DNA of 64,000 nucleotides, taken from the NCBI GenBank assembly GCA_016927905.1, contig JAFGLW010000001.1, forward strand, positions 124,001 to 188,000, given 5' to 3'. Made by a program: the position numbers and the translations under genes. This document shows, in pieces, positions 1 through 8,172 of the stretch (the stretch's first letter is position 1; each line of letters opens with the position of its first letter). Source of the DNA: a candidate division CSSED10-310 bacterium (lineage in GTDB: Bacteria; CSSED10-310; JAFGJC01). The notes under the pieces are model-generated. The model saw only the letters and a program-made list of their open reading frames with translations. It searched no databases and was not told the DNA's origin.

Positions 1-384
1 ATTGAAACCGGAAGATTCAAACCCGGCATTCCGGTCTCCTGGAAACCGATCCCCTTGACCTTGGTTGTTCTGGCTGTTCTTGTCCTGGTGGTTCTGATTC
101 ACCGTCAACCAACGGGCGAACCGATCACGGAAACATCGCTGGCTCTTAAGGTGGATCAGGAGATGATCGAGGAGATCATGATCGATACGGCTGACTGGAA
201 TCAGATGGATACGGATTCCTTCGCATCAGCCCTGCTGGCCCAATTCAGTGACGAACAGCTCGATGTGATTCTGAAACAAACCGAGATTCCCGACATGGAA
301 TGGCTGTATTCGGATGATGGCGCTGAATATCTGGATCAATTCACCCAATCCGACTGGGATGAATTACGGAGGTTTTTATCATGA
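1..384 (+). CDS. Partial membrane protein, probable anti-sigma factor C-terminal part
   Basis: The frame is open to the first base of the window, so the true start lies upstream; a TTG at 55 is only an internal codon. The visible product has a short basic stretch, one strongly hydrophobic segment (about residues 19-34: Leu/Val rich) and an acidic tail of about 90 residues. This single-span layout, ending in an ATGA overlap with a Spy/CpxP-like periplasmic protein, is the usual arrangement of sigma factor / anti-sigma / periplasmic sensor operons. No zinc-binding HxxxCxxC motif is visible because the N-terminal part is missing. Assignment as anti-sigma is inference from context; the family is not recognised from sequence. 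Confidence 0.6.
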   Translation: METGRFKPGIPVSWKPIPLTLVVLAVLVLVVLIHRQPTGEPITETSLALKVDQEMIEEIMIDTADWNQMDTDSFASALLAQFSDEQLDVILKQTEIPDMEWLYSDDGAEYLDQFTQSDWDELRRFLS

Positions 385-926
385 ACAATAAACGGATCAT
401 TGCATCGGTTCTCATGATATCTGCGGGATTGATTTCTCCGATGATATCCAATGCCCAGGAAATTCCGCCACGGGAACCCATGTTCGGGGATAAGGATGAC
501 GAAGCGGTCCGGATGATGGATACTTTGAAGATCTGGAAGATCACCGAGGAGCTGAATGTCGATGAAAAACTAGCCGATAAACTGTTTCCCCGGATCCGGA
601 CACTGGAGAATGCGCGCAAAGAATTCCACCGGGCCCGAATGGAATCGGTAATACATTTGAAATCTCTTGTCGATACTGGAGTCGAACCCGGAGAACTGGA
701 AAAGGCGGTACGGGGGCACATGGATCTGATAAGTGCTTTCGAAAAGAAGATTTCGGAACAGATCTTGAGCGTTCTATCTCTGCTGACTCCGGAACAACAG
801 GCCAGGTACCTGATCCTGGATGATGACTTCCCGCGAAAAATCCGGGATTTCATGAAACAACACCGGCGGCAGCGGTTTCAAGAACGCGTTCATCCCGGCC
901 GGGTGCCACCGGAGGAAATCCTTTAA
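381..926 (+). CDS. Spy/CpxP-like periplasmic protein
   Basis: 181 residues with a signal peptide (MNNKRIIA..., cleavage likely after SNA at about residue 25). The mature part is almost entirely charged helix and contains LTPEQQARYL near residue 135, the LTxxQ-type motif of the Spy/CpxP/heavy-metal-resistance family of periplasmic chaperones. A long helix around residues 70-125 fits the same fold. The start ATG overlaps the upstream stop (ATGA), so the two are translationally coupled, and a GGAGG-like stretch lies just upstream. Likely role: sensing or buffering envelope stress together with the membrane protein upstream. Ligand and regulon cannot be read from the sequence. Confidence 0.7.
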   Translation: MNNKRIIASVLMISAGLISPMISNAQEIPPREPMFGDKDDEAVRMMDTLKIWKITEELNVDEKLADKLFPRIRTLENARKEFHRARMESVIHLKSLVDTGVEPGELEKAVRGHMDLISAFEKKISEQILSVLSLLTPEQQARYLILDDDFPRKIRDFMKQHRRQRFQERVHPGRVPPEEIL

Positions 927-942
927 AATATCTCTTCCGGCC

Positions 943-1266
943 TCAGAAACCGAATTTCTCGAGATCAATGCGCCCGTTGGAATCGAAAATTATTCCTTCG
1001 TTTTCGAGAAGTTCCCGCTGCAGATCACAGGATTCACCTCCCGACCTGACACTGATGAATCCCCTGCTGTTGACCACGCGGTGCCACGGGATTTTGGATG
1101 ATTCGGTCACGGCAGCCATGGCATAACCGACCATCCGGGCAGTGCATCCTCCGGCGATGGATGCGATTTGCCCGTATGTGGCCACCCTGCCCGGTGGAAT
1201 CGACCGGACGATATCGTGGATGCGTTGAATATAATCTAATTTCCCGCCGTTCCAGCTTCTCCGCAT
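943..1266 (-). CDS. Alkyltransferase-like protein (ATL), DNA repair
   Basis: 107 residues matching the DNA-binding domain of O6-alkylguanine-DNA alkyltransferases: IPPGRVATYGQIA, then GCTARMVGYAM and the active-site block PWHRVVNSRG. The alkyl-accepting Cys of PCHRV is replaced by Trp, the hallmark of ATL proteins, which bind O6-alkylguanine and flag it for nucleotide excision repair instead of removing the alkyl group. There is no N-terminal Ada/Ogt domain. The start ATG has a strong GGGAGG ribosome site 5 bases upstream. The gene is convergent with the Spy-like gene and divergent from the small secreted protein gene. The family call is firm; the in vivo substrate range is not known. Confidence 0.88.
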   Translation of the reverse strand: MRRSWNGGKLDYIQRIHDIVRSIPPGRVATYGQIASIAGGCTARMVGYAMAAVTESSKIPWHRVVNSRGFISVRSGGESCDLQRELLENEGIIFDSNGRIDLEKFGF

Positions 1267-1410
1267 TCAGCCTCCCGCACAGATCAGAATACAAACATGG
1301 ATCCATCCATGCAACCGATTCAGTTCAAATTCCAGAATGCTCATCGCTCCTTGATTTTTTAACGCGTTTGAGACAATCTCTAATATAGCCTGAAACCGGG
1401 GGAACCCCAC

Positions 1411-1854
1411 ATGAAAAGACATCGAAACTTCACACACACTTTCGTTATCCGGATTGCTCTATTACTTTCCGCATGCCCGGTCTGGGGACAGATCGACACT
1501 CCGGTTCAGGATTTTAGCAATTTATCGGCCGGCTCATCCCGATACTGGACCGATGTTCCGATTTTTCCGGATACCGAAGAACTCGGGACCGATATCGGGA
1601 AGGTGCACCCCGGGTACCACAGGATGGAAATCAGGCGGTATCTTTCCGATTCAAAACCGGCCAAGATTTTTTCATATTTCCGGAATCAGATGGTTCATTA
1701 CCAATGGACGCTTCATTCGTCCCATGAAATGAACGGCAGGTATTACACCGCCTGGAAAAAAAACGGCGGCGATCCGATGGTATGGATCAAGATACGCGAG
1801 ACCCGCTACAACCGGTCATTGATCGAGATAATCCGGGTTGAAGGCAGACGGTAG
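1411..1854 (+). CDS. Small secreted protein, unknown function
   Basis: 147 residues with an N-terminal signal peptide (MKRHRNF then a hydrophobic core ending near VWGQ, residues 24-27). The mature part has an alpha/beta character with YLSDSKPAKIFSYFRNQM followed by YQWTLHSS and a C-terminal strand pair. That pattern resembles small periplasmic proteins in which a short helix (xxxVxxFYxxxL) precedes a GW/YQW strand. I do not recognise a named family. It stands alone, convergent with the broken dpaL gene 12 bases away. A TAATAT stretch at 1381-1386 could be a -10 element, but no good -35 accompanies it. Confidence 0.7.
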   Translation: MKRHRNFTHTFVIRIALLLSACPVWGQIDTPVQDFSNLSAGSSRYWTDVPIFPDTEELGTDIGKVHPGYHRMEIRRYLSDSKPAKIFSYFRNQMVHYQWTLHSSHEMNGRYYTAWKKNGGDPMVWIKIRETRYNRSLIEIIRVEGRR

Positions 1855-1866
1855 GGTATAACATCT

Positions 1867-3114
1867 TCATTGTTCCATGTACTGATCCGGAACCGGATGA
1901 TGTCCTTCCCAGACAATTTTTCGGTAATTTTCTGGATCTGTATCCCCTTCGGTGTTGACCAGAAGAATCCGGGACCGGTCGTTCAGCCCCATGATATTCC
2001 TCAGATCCTGATATTCCTTTCGTTCCATCAAAAACGACAGAGCGCCCAGAGTGACGGCGCCGGACTCGCCACTGGTGATCCGGGGATCGCTGCCAATGGG
2101 ATCAGCATACATCCTCATGGCTCTGGCCGTTACATAATCCGGGCATTTCAGAAACAGCTCAACTCCGTCCCACAGAATCGGCCATGAAACCGGGCTGGGA
2201 TCCGCACCGGCCAGACCCGCCATGATGGTCTGGAGCGTTCCCCCGCCGTGATGAGTCCTGCCGTCTCCCATGCTTGCCGAATGAAACAGGCAGGCGGCCT
2301 CAAGGGGTTCAACCACAATCATCCTGGGTTTGTCCTGTCCGAACAGCGATGAATAATAACCGACTGCGGAAGCAGCGAAAGCGCCGACACCTCCCTGAAC
2401 AAACACGTGGGTTGGGTTCCGCGCATTTTCCCGATTCAATCCGGTTTGGATTTCATCGAAAATAGCGGTATAGCCTTGCATAACTCATCGCGGGCATTTC
2501 TGTTCTCCACCTGAAGACGTATCCGAAATGACATGCCATCCGCTGAAGGCGGCATCCCGGTTTATTTTCCGAACGGAGTCATCGTAGGTGCCGTCAACGA
2601 TTATCACATTACCGCCGCACGCTTCAATGGCATCGATACGTGCCTGCGTCGTTCCACCTGGGACATAAATAATCGAACGCAATCCCAGGCATTTAGCGAA
2701 CCATTCCACGGCCTTGCCATGATTGCCGTCCGTAGCGGCAGCGAACACCGGGTCGTCCAGTCGCTTTCTCAGATCGATTTTATCCCGGTCGGATATGGGC
2801 AGAGACCAATCCCGAACTCCCAGTCTGCCAGCAATGAACTGGTACATGGCATAGGAGGCACCCATAATTTTGAATGATTTCAGGGACAAGCGCTGCGATT
2901 CATCTTTCACCCAGATATCTTCAAGACCGATTGCACGGGACAGATTCGACAGGCGGAAGAGAGGGGTCGGTTTGAAATCTTGTATCTGCCGGTATGGATC
3001 CCGTATCCGCCGGGACAGATCCGGCGGGAAAATATCCGCCATCAGGTCTGAAATTTCTTTGAAGGCTGCACGGGTATTTTACACCCACTGGACGGGTGCC
3101 TGCTGATGGTTCAC
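1867..3114 (-). pseudogene. dpaL: Diaminopropionate ammonia-lyase, broken by two in-frame stops
   Basis: One reading frame spells a full-length PLP-dependent diaminopropionate ammonia-lyase (degrades 2,3-diaminopropionate to pyruvate and ammonia). It has the KDES block, the PLP-lysine region SFKIMGASYA, TDGNHG, the glycine loop QGGVGAFAA, SGESGAV and the C-terminal NTEGDTDPENYRKIVWEG. A TGA at 2487-2485 (codon 210) lies in PR-stop-VMQGYT, exactly where family members have Trp (IPTWIMQGY). The stop is in frame, with no shift. A second stop, TAA at 3081-3079 (codon 12), follows an N-terminal stretch beginning at a GTG (3114) with a GGGAG ribosome site and a 21-base gap from purE. If translation instead starts at the ATG at 3042, only the TGA remains. 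The catalytic motifs look intact, so decay is recent, or one stop is read through or a sequencing error. Confidence 0.85.
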
Positions 3115-3135
3115 TGTCGATCTCCCGCCGGAAAG

Positions 3136-3651
3136 CTATTCGGGAAAATAATTGATCTCCGATGCACGAGAATCCGATATCACTTTATCCGCCAGCGATT
3201 TCTTGTATTCAATCAATTTCCGTTTCAGGTCGGGGAACTCGCCTGACATAATTTGGATGGCGAACAGAGCCGCATTCACGGCTCCCCCCTTCCCCACCGC
3301 CATCGTGGCCACCGGCACTCCGGGCGGCATCTGCACCATTGAAAGCATTGCATCCATTCCCAGAAGCACAGAGGACGGCACCGGGATTCCGATAACGGGA
3401 AGAATCGTTTCGGCAGCCAGGGATCCCGGCAATCCGGCCGACCATCCCGCGGCGGCGATGATGACCCGGAATCCTTCCTGTTCGGCCTGACGGGCGATTT
3501 GAGCTGTCCGTTCCGGGGTCCGGTGAGCAGAACTGACCGTCAACCGGTATGGTATTTTAAATTTCTCCAGCAGTTCCAGTGCACTCGACACCACATCAAA
3601 ATCAGTTGTGCTCCCGGTTATCAGAAGAACTTTAGGCAGTTTCTGTTTCAT
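3136..3651 (-). CDS. purE: N5-carboxyaminoimidazole ribonucleotide mutase-type PurE, atypical active-site loop
   Basis: 171 residues, normal for PurE; acts in purine synthesis at the AIR-to-CAIR step. Seen: the N-terminal GSTTDF (for GSxSD), SAHRTP with the catalytic His, VQMPPGVPVATMAVGKGGAVNAAL. The usual class I loop GGAAHLPG reads GWSAGLPG, so the second conserved His is missing. Class II enzymes (direct CO2 users) have a different loop (RSNALSG), so this one is intermediate. No purK is visible in the window. The start ATG at 3651 follows the purD stop by one base; a longer upstream extension in the same frame overlaps purD and is not believable. Last intact gene of the purine run. Confidence 0.88.
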   Translation of the reverse strand: MKQKLPKVLLITGSTTDFDVVSSALELLEKFKIPYRLTVSSAHRTPERTAQIARQAEQEGFRVIIAAAGWSAGLPGSLAAETILPVIGIPVPSSVLLGMDAMLSMVQMPPGVPVATMAVGKGGAVNAALFAIQIMSGEFPDLKRKLIEYKKSLADKVISDSRASEINYFPE

Positions 3652-3652
3652 C

Positions 3653-4936
3653 TCATCGATTCCTCTCAACGGCCTGCCACCCGATATCCCTGCGGTAATA
3701 GCAGTCATCAAAATGGATCCCGCGGATCGACTGGTATGCCAGATCCAGTGCCTTCCGAATCGAATTTCCCCGGGCGGTAACCCCAAGCACTCTTCCACCG
3801 GAAGTCAGGTAATGGTTACCGGTTTTTTTCACGCCTGCCATGAAAACTTTCAGGTCGTCGCGTTCACCGATCGATTCCAGGCCGGTTATCGGAAGTCCTT
3901 TTCGATATGAACCCGGATAACCGCCGGAGACCAGGACGACGCATACGGCACTTCCAGGAACCCATTTTATCCCTGGGAACTTGTGCAGCTTCCCTGTTAT
4001 AGCCGCCTCGATGAGATCGATGAGATCGGTTTCCAATCGCATCAGTACCGGTTGTGTTTCCGGATCGCCGAAACGCACGTTGAATTCAAGAACCGAAGGA
4101 TTCCGATCCTGAATCATGATTCCTGCGTAGAGAACACCTTTGAATGGGCAGCCCAGTTCGTTCATGCCGTTCAAAGCCGGTGCGATGATTTTTTCCCGGA
4201 TTTTTCTCATCATATAAGGATTCACGAGCGGTGCGGGCGAATACGCTCCCATCCCGCCCGTATTGGGGCCTTTATCTCCTTCGTTCAAAGCCTTGTGATC
4301 CTGGCTGGAATCCAGCAGGATATAATGATCTCCGTCGCAGATCGCCATAATGGAGGCTTCCTGACCCTCCAATAGATCTTCCACCACAACCCGGCTGCCG
4401 GCCTCGCCGAATTCCCGGTCTCGAATAATTTTCTGAATCGCCGAAACCGCGGAGTGCATCTCCCGGCAGACAATCACGCCCTTGCCAGCGGCCAGCCCAT
4501 CCGCCTTGACGGCGCATCGCCCTTCACGTTTCCGGGCCGCCATCAAAGCCTGGTCAAATGATGCGCAGATGTCGAAGGCTGCGGTGGGAATGCCGAACCG
4601 ATATAAAAACTCTTTGGAAAACACCTTGCTGCTTTCCAGTTTTGCAGCTGCCGCCGTCGGTCCGAACACCGGAATGTTCTGCTCGATCATTCGGTCGACG
4701 ATGCCCTCCGCCAGCGGCTGTTCGGGTCCCACGACAACCAGATCGATTCCCCGGTTCACGGAAAAAGCCGTCAAAGCGTTCACATCTTCCGCCGGCAGAT
4801 CGATACAGGTGCCGATTTCAGCCATGCCAGCATTTCCGGGTGCGCAATACAATTCTTTGACCCTTGATGACATCCGGGCTTTCCAGGCCAGAGCATGCTC
4901 CCTACCTCCAGATCCGATTATCAGAACTTTCATCAT
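3653..4936 (-). CDS. purD: Phosphoribosylamine--glycine ligase (GARS)
   Basis: 427 residues, the standard length for single-domain PurD, which joins glycine to phosphoribosylamine with ATP in purine synthesis. Seen: N-terminal VLIIGSGGREHAL, GPEQPLAEGI, the ATP-grasp core VKADGLAAGKGV, then DHKALNEGDKGPNTGGMGAYSP and LEFNVRFGDPETQPVL with the metal ligands, and GGRVLGVTA near the end. An AGGAG site lies just before tandem ATG codons. It sits between purH (6 bases upstream) and purE (1 base downstream), so the three are one operon. Confidence 0.96.
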   Translation of the reverse strand: MMKVLIIGSGGREHALAWKARMSSRVKELYCAPGNAGMAEIGTCIDLPAEDVNALTAFSVNRGIDLVVVGPEQPLAEGIVDRMIEQNIPVFGPTAAAAKLESSKVFSKEFLYRFGIPTAAFDICASFDQALMAARKREGRCAVKADGLAAGKGVIVCREMHSAVSAIQKIIRDREFGEAGSRVVVEDLLEGQEASIMAICDGDHYILLDSSQDHKALNEGDKGPNTGGMGAYSPAPLVNPYMMRKIREKIIAPALNGMNELGCPFKGVLYAGIMIQDRNPSVLEFNVRFGDPETQPVLMRLETDLIDLIEAAITGKLHKFPGIKWVPGSAVCVVLVSGGYPGSYRKGLPITGLESIGERDDLKVFMAGVKKTGNHYLTSGGRVLGVTARGNSIRKALDLAYQSIRGIHFDDCYYRRDIGWQAVERNR

Positions 4937-4942
4937 TGTCTC

Positions 4943-6505
4943 CTAATGCCTGAAATGCCTGATTCCTGTGAAGATCATCGCCATTCCGTTTTGATTACAG
5001 GCTTCGATCACTTCAATGTCACGTTTTGATCCACCCGGTTGAATGACTGCGGTGATTCCGGCTACGCAGGCTGAATCAATGCCGTCTCGGAACGGAAAGA
5101 ATGCATCGGATGCCATGACCGCATCCCGGCTTCTCTCCCCCGCCTTCCGAGCTGCGATAATGGCCGCTTCCACCCGGCTGACCTGTCCCGCACCGATTCC
5201 CACCGTTGCTCCGTCTTTTGCGAACACGATCGCATTTGATTTTACGAATCTGCATATTCGCCAGGCAAACATCAGATCCCGTTGTTCCCTGGAGTCGGGA
5301 TGGCGCTCGGTAACCACCCGATAATCCGATTCTGTTTCAATAAATCGATCTCCCATCTGGATCAATGCGCTCCCTGCGATCAATTTGACTTCGATATTTT
5401 CCCGGAACAGCTCGGCTGGCATCTGCACAATTCTCCGACTCGACTTTCGTTTCAGGAGCTCCAGTGCCTTTTCGGTGAACCCGGGAGCGGCGATGACTTC
5501 AAGAAATTGTGTCTTATGAAGCATCGCAGCGGTTTGCAGGTCGACTGTGCGGTTCAGGGCTACGATGCCTCCGTATGCAGATAGCGAATCACACTCCAGC
5601 GCTTTATTATATGCCTGGATCAGCCGGTCACTCACGGCTGCTCCACAGGGATTCTGATGTTTGACGACGACTGCGGCAGGTTGATCGAAATCCCGGATAA
5701 TCTGCCAGGCGGCGATGAGGTCCATGTAATTGTTATAGGATATTTCCTTTCCGCCCAGTATTCTCACATCCGACAGTGAATCCGGCGGTGTCGGGACCGC
5801 TTTATACAGCGCTGCTGGCTGATGCGGGTTTTCTCCGTATCTCAGGGAGCGGATTCTGCGGAATGTCAATTCGAGATGATCCGGTAGATTTTCCGGTTCG
5901 TTCCGGCTCTTTTTCGATGTTTGGGAATCGAAGTAGTCGGCGATGCAGAGATCATAACCGGCTGTTTTTCGGAAAGCTTTGGCGGCCATTGCGACACGGT
6001 CCTGCAGGCGCAGATACCCATTCCCGCTTTCAAGCAGATCCACTATGGCCGAATAATCAGCCGGATCGGTGACAACGCCCACGTGTTGGAAATTCTTGGC
6101 CGCCGCACGGACCATGGCGGGTCCGCCGATGTCGATGAACTCGACGGCTTTTTTCCGATCCTCCGGATCACTGCGAACGGCATCTTCGAACGGATACAGA
6201 TTGACCACAACCAGCCCGATGGGTTTTATATTCATCTTATCGAGCTGGCGGGCGTGGTCGGGATTATCGAGATCGGCCAGTATTCCCGCATGAATCGCGG
6301 GATGCAGGGTTTTGACTCTTCCGTTGAGAATTTCCGGAGACTGGGTGATGTCGGAGATCCGGGTGACCGGTATTCCCAGATCCAACAGATGCGCGGCAGT
6401 CCCTCCGGATGAAACGATCTCGATACCGAGAGCCGCCAGCTTTTTGCACAGGAATTCGAGACCGGTTTTGTCATATACGCTTACGAGAGCTCTTTGTATT
6501 TTCAT
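4943..6505 (-). CDS. purH: Bifunctional AICAR transformylase / IMP cyclohydrolase
   Basis: 520 residues; carries out the last two steps of IMP synthesis. The N-terminal MGS-like cyclohydrolase domain (about 1-195) opens with ALVSVYDKTGLEFLCKKL and contains SSGGTAAHL, GRVKTLHPAIHAGIL and NLYPFEDAV. The transformylase domain (about 200-520) has LRYGENPHQPAALY, the catalytic VVVKHQNPCGAAV, ECDSLSAYGGIVALN, KSNAIVFAKDGATVGIGAGQVSRVEAA and FFPFRDGID. All expected catalytic residues are present. It is 8 bases downstream of rpe and 6 bases upstream of purD. Confidence 0.96.
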   Translation of the reverse strand: MKIQRALVSVYDKTGLEFLCKKLAALGIEIVSSGGTAAHLLDLGIPVTRISDITQSPEILNGRVKTLHPAIHAGILADLDNPDHARQLDKMNIKPIGLVVVNLYPFEDAVRSDPEDRKKAVEFIDIGGPAMVRAAAKNFQHVGVVTDPADYSAIVDLLESGNGYLRLQDRVAMAAKAFRKTAGYDLCIADYFDSQTSKKSRNEPENLPDHLELTFRRIRSLRYGENPHQPAALYKAVPTPPDSLSDVRILGGKEISYNNYMDLIAAWQIIRDFDQPAAVVVKHQNPCGAAVSDRLIQAYNKALECDSLSAYGGIVALNRTVDLQTAAMLHKTQFLEVIAAPGFTEKALELLKRKSSRRIVQMPAELFRENIEVKLIAGSALIQMGDRFIETESDYRVVTERHPDSREQRDLMFAWRICRFVKSNAIVFAKDGATVGIGAGQVSRVEAAIIAARKAGERSRDAVMASDAFFPFRDGIDSACVAGITAVIQPGGSKRDIEVIEACNQNGMAMIFTGIRHFRH

Positions 6506-6512
6506 GAGAATC

Positions 6513-7190
6513 TCACTCGTTTTTTAAAAATTTGGTTGTTTTGGATGCTTCGATGAGTTTTTTAACAGCCTGGAAAGGATCCGGCGCTCCGAAGATGGCA
6601 TTCCCCGCAACCAGCAGCCGGGCACCGGCCTGAACCAGCATTGGCGTGTTTTCGACGTCAACCCCTCCGTCCACCGAAATGATCGTTTTCAATTTACGGG
6701 TGGTGATCACCTGGTTGAGACGTCTGATCTTGTCTATAGATGACTCAATGAATTTCTGCCCGCCGAATCCCGGATTCACCGACATGACCAGGATGAAATC
6801 AAGTATGGGAAGAATTTCATAAAGAGTGCCTGGCGGTGTACCTGGATTGACAGCCACTCCCGCCTTGACACCGGCGGATTTGATCGAACTGATGGTCCGG
6901 TGAATGTGGATCCCGTTTTCAATATGCACCGACAATCGATCCGCGCCGGCTTTGATGAATGCCGGAATAAATTTGTCGGGATCATTGATCATCAGGTGAA
7001 CGTCCAGTGGAAGTCGGGTGACCTGTTTGATACTGGCCACGACCGGCGGCCCGATGGTTATGTTGGGAACGAAATGCCCGTCCATCACGTCGATATGCAA
7101 TGCGTGAGCTCCGGCACGGGTCACCAGATCGATCTCGCTGCGAAGATCAGAAAAATTTGCGGACAATATGGAAGGAGCGATTTGAACCAT
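6513..7190 (-). CDS. rpe: Ribulose-phosphate 3-epimerase
   Basis: 225-residue TIM barrel interconverting ribulose 5-phosphate and xylulose 5-phosphate in the pentose phosphate pathway. Seen: IAPSILSANFSDL at the N-terminus, LHIDVMDGHFVPNITIGP, LPLDVHLMI, the VMSVNPGFGGQKFI phosphate-binding block and ISVDGGVD. Length and motifs are standard. It lies between the PASTA protein gene (21 bases upstream) and purH (7 bases). Its place downstream of def-fmt-PASTA matches the conserved def-fmt-...-pknB-...-rpe neighbourhood of many bacteria. Confidence 0.96.
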   Translation of the reverse strand: MVQIAPSILSANFSDLRSEIDLVTRAGAHALHIDVMDGHFVPNITIGPPVVASIKQVTRLPLDVHLMINDPDKFIPAFIKAGADRLSVHIENGIHIHRTISSIKSAGVKAGVAVNPGTPPGTLYEILPILDFILVMSVNPGFGGQKFIESSIDKIRRLNQVITTRKLKTIISVDGGVDVENTPMLVQAGARLLVAGNAIFGAPDPFQAVKKLIEASKTTKFLKNE

Positions 7191-7211
7191 GAAACGATCT
7201 CCTTGTGCTCG

Positions 7212-8150
7212 TTACCAGGATTGAGTCAAGACTTTCTCACCATCCAGATAAACCGTGATATTTCCATTGCCGGTTTTGGGAATCATCAGTTTCACTTCTT
7301 CGGCGGGTTTAACCGTCTGCTGGCGCAGAAGTCTCTGCCCGGTTTCGTCGTCAATGGTGACTTTGAGCTCCTTGGACACGATTCCCTGGGGAACTCGGTA
7401 AGTGAAAACTGAAACGGAACCCTCATCCGGCAGACCGTATGATTTGACGATCAGAGACACGGGTGATCCTTCATATATGGATTCGCCCGGTTCGGGATTC
7501 TGATGCAGAATAATCCCCGGCTCGAATCCGGTATCATGCGAAATTTTAATATCAACCGAAAACAGCCGTTCCATATTCCGATCCATATCGGAGATTTTCC
7601 GACCGATCAGATCGGGCATCCGGTATCGTGCGGGCACCGGACCCAGACTGACCAGGCATTTGATTGGAGCGCCCGGCAGAACGATTTCCCCGGGTCCCGG
7701 AGCATGCGCAATCACATGACCCATGCGCGTGGTCGGATGACGAATCTTTTTCTCGAGCACTTCATTGAAGCCCAGGCAGGATAATTCATGCCTGGATTGC
7801 CGGATACCGAATTCCCTGAGATCGGGCATGGTGATATGCTCCGGTCCCGAAGAGAGAACCATGCGGACCGAGGCATACTGCTTCCGTGTCTCGCCCGGCG
7901 ACGGGGATTGCCGGATGACCGATCCCTTCGGCACGCTCGTGTGATGTTCCGCTCCTTCGACAACTCCATACAAATGTTGTTTTTGAAGATCCTGAAGCGC
8001 CGTGACGATTTCTTTCCCCATAAGATCCGGAACAAGAACACTCCCCCCCTTGGTGATCATCTTCAGGGTCATCCATCCGGACAGTATCGCCAGTATGAGA
8101 AATCCCGCAATGGCGATCCCCGCCCTTCCCAGCCAGTGCAGCCGGCTCAT
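7212..8150 (-). CDS. Membrane-anchored PASTA-domain protein without a kinase domain
   Basis: 312 residues. A short cytoplasmic start is followed by one transmembrane helix (about residues 10-30) and then three PASTA-like units: VLVPDLMGKEIVTAL (from about 38), ITMPDLREFGIRQSRHEL (about 106) and YRMPDLIGRKISDMD (about 176). The last about 70 residues form a separate beta-rich tail. PASTA domains bind peptidoglycan fragments and beta-lactams and usually sit outside a PknB-type Ser/Thr kinase. Here no kinase domain precedes the helix, although the gene occupies the slot between fmt and rpe where pknB is common. Likely a cell-wall-sensing or structural protein. A GAGG site lies 8 bases before the ATG. 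Confidence 0.85.
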   Translation of the reverse strand: MSRLHWLGRAGIAIAGFLILAILSGWMTLKMITKGGSVLVPDLMGKEIVTALQDLQKQHLYGVVEGAEHHTSVPKGSVIRQSPSPGETRKQYASVRMVLSSGPEHITMPDLREFGIRQSRHELSCLGFNEVLEKKIRHPTTRMGHVIAHAPGPGEIVLPGAPIKCLVSLGPVPARYRMPDLIGRKISDMDRNMERLFSVDIKISHDTGFEPGIILHQNPEPGESIYEGSPVSLIVKSYGLPDEGSVSVFTYRVPQGIVSKELKVTIDDETGQRLLRQQTVKPAEEVKLMIPKTGNGNITVYLDGEKVLTQSW

Positions 8151-8172
8151 TTCTAATTCCTCAGTCGCGACA

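Noticed and set aside
1867..3042. Two separate small genes (2485-3042 and 1867-2481) in place of one dpaL
   Set aside because: They are in the same frame with a single TGA and one codon between them, and together match one PLP enzyme without a break.
1867..3114. UGA read as Trp or Gly throughout (alternative genetic code)
   Set aside because: TGA ends many genes here at exact ATGA/GTGA/TTGA start overlaps, and Trp is TGG in conserved motifs; only the dpaL site would need recoding. Selenocysteine is also unlikely because the family has Trp there.
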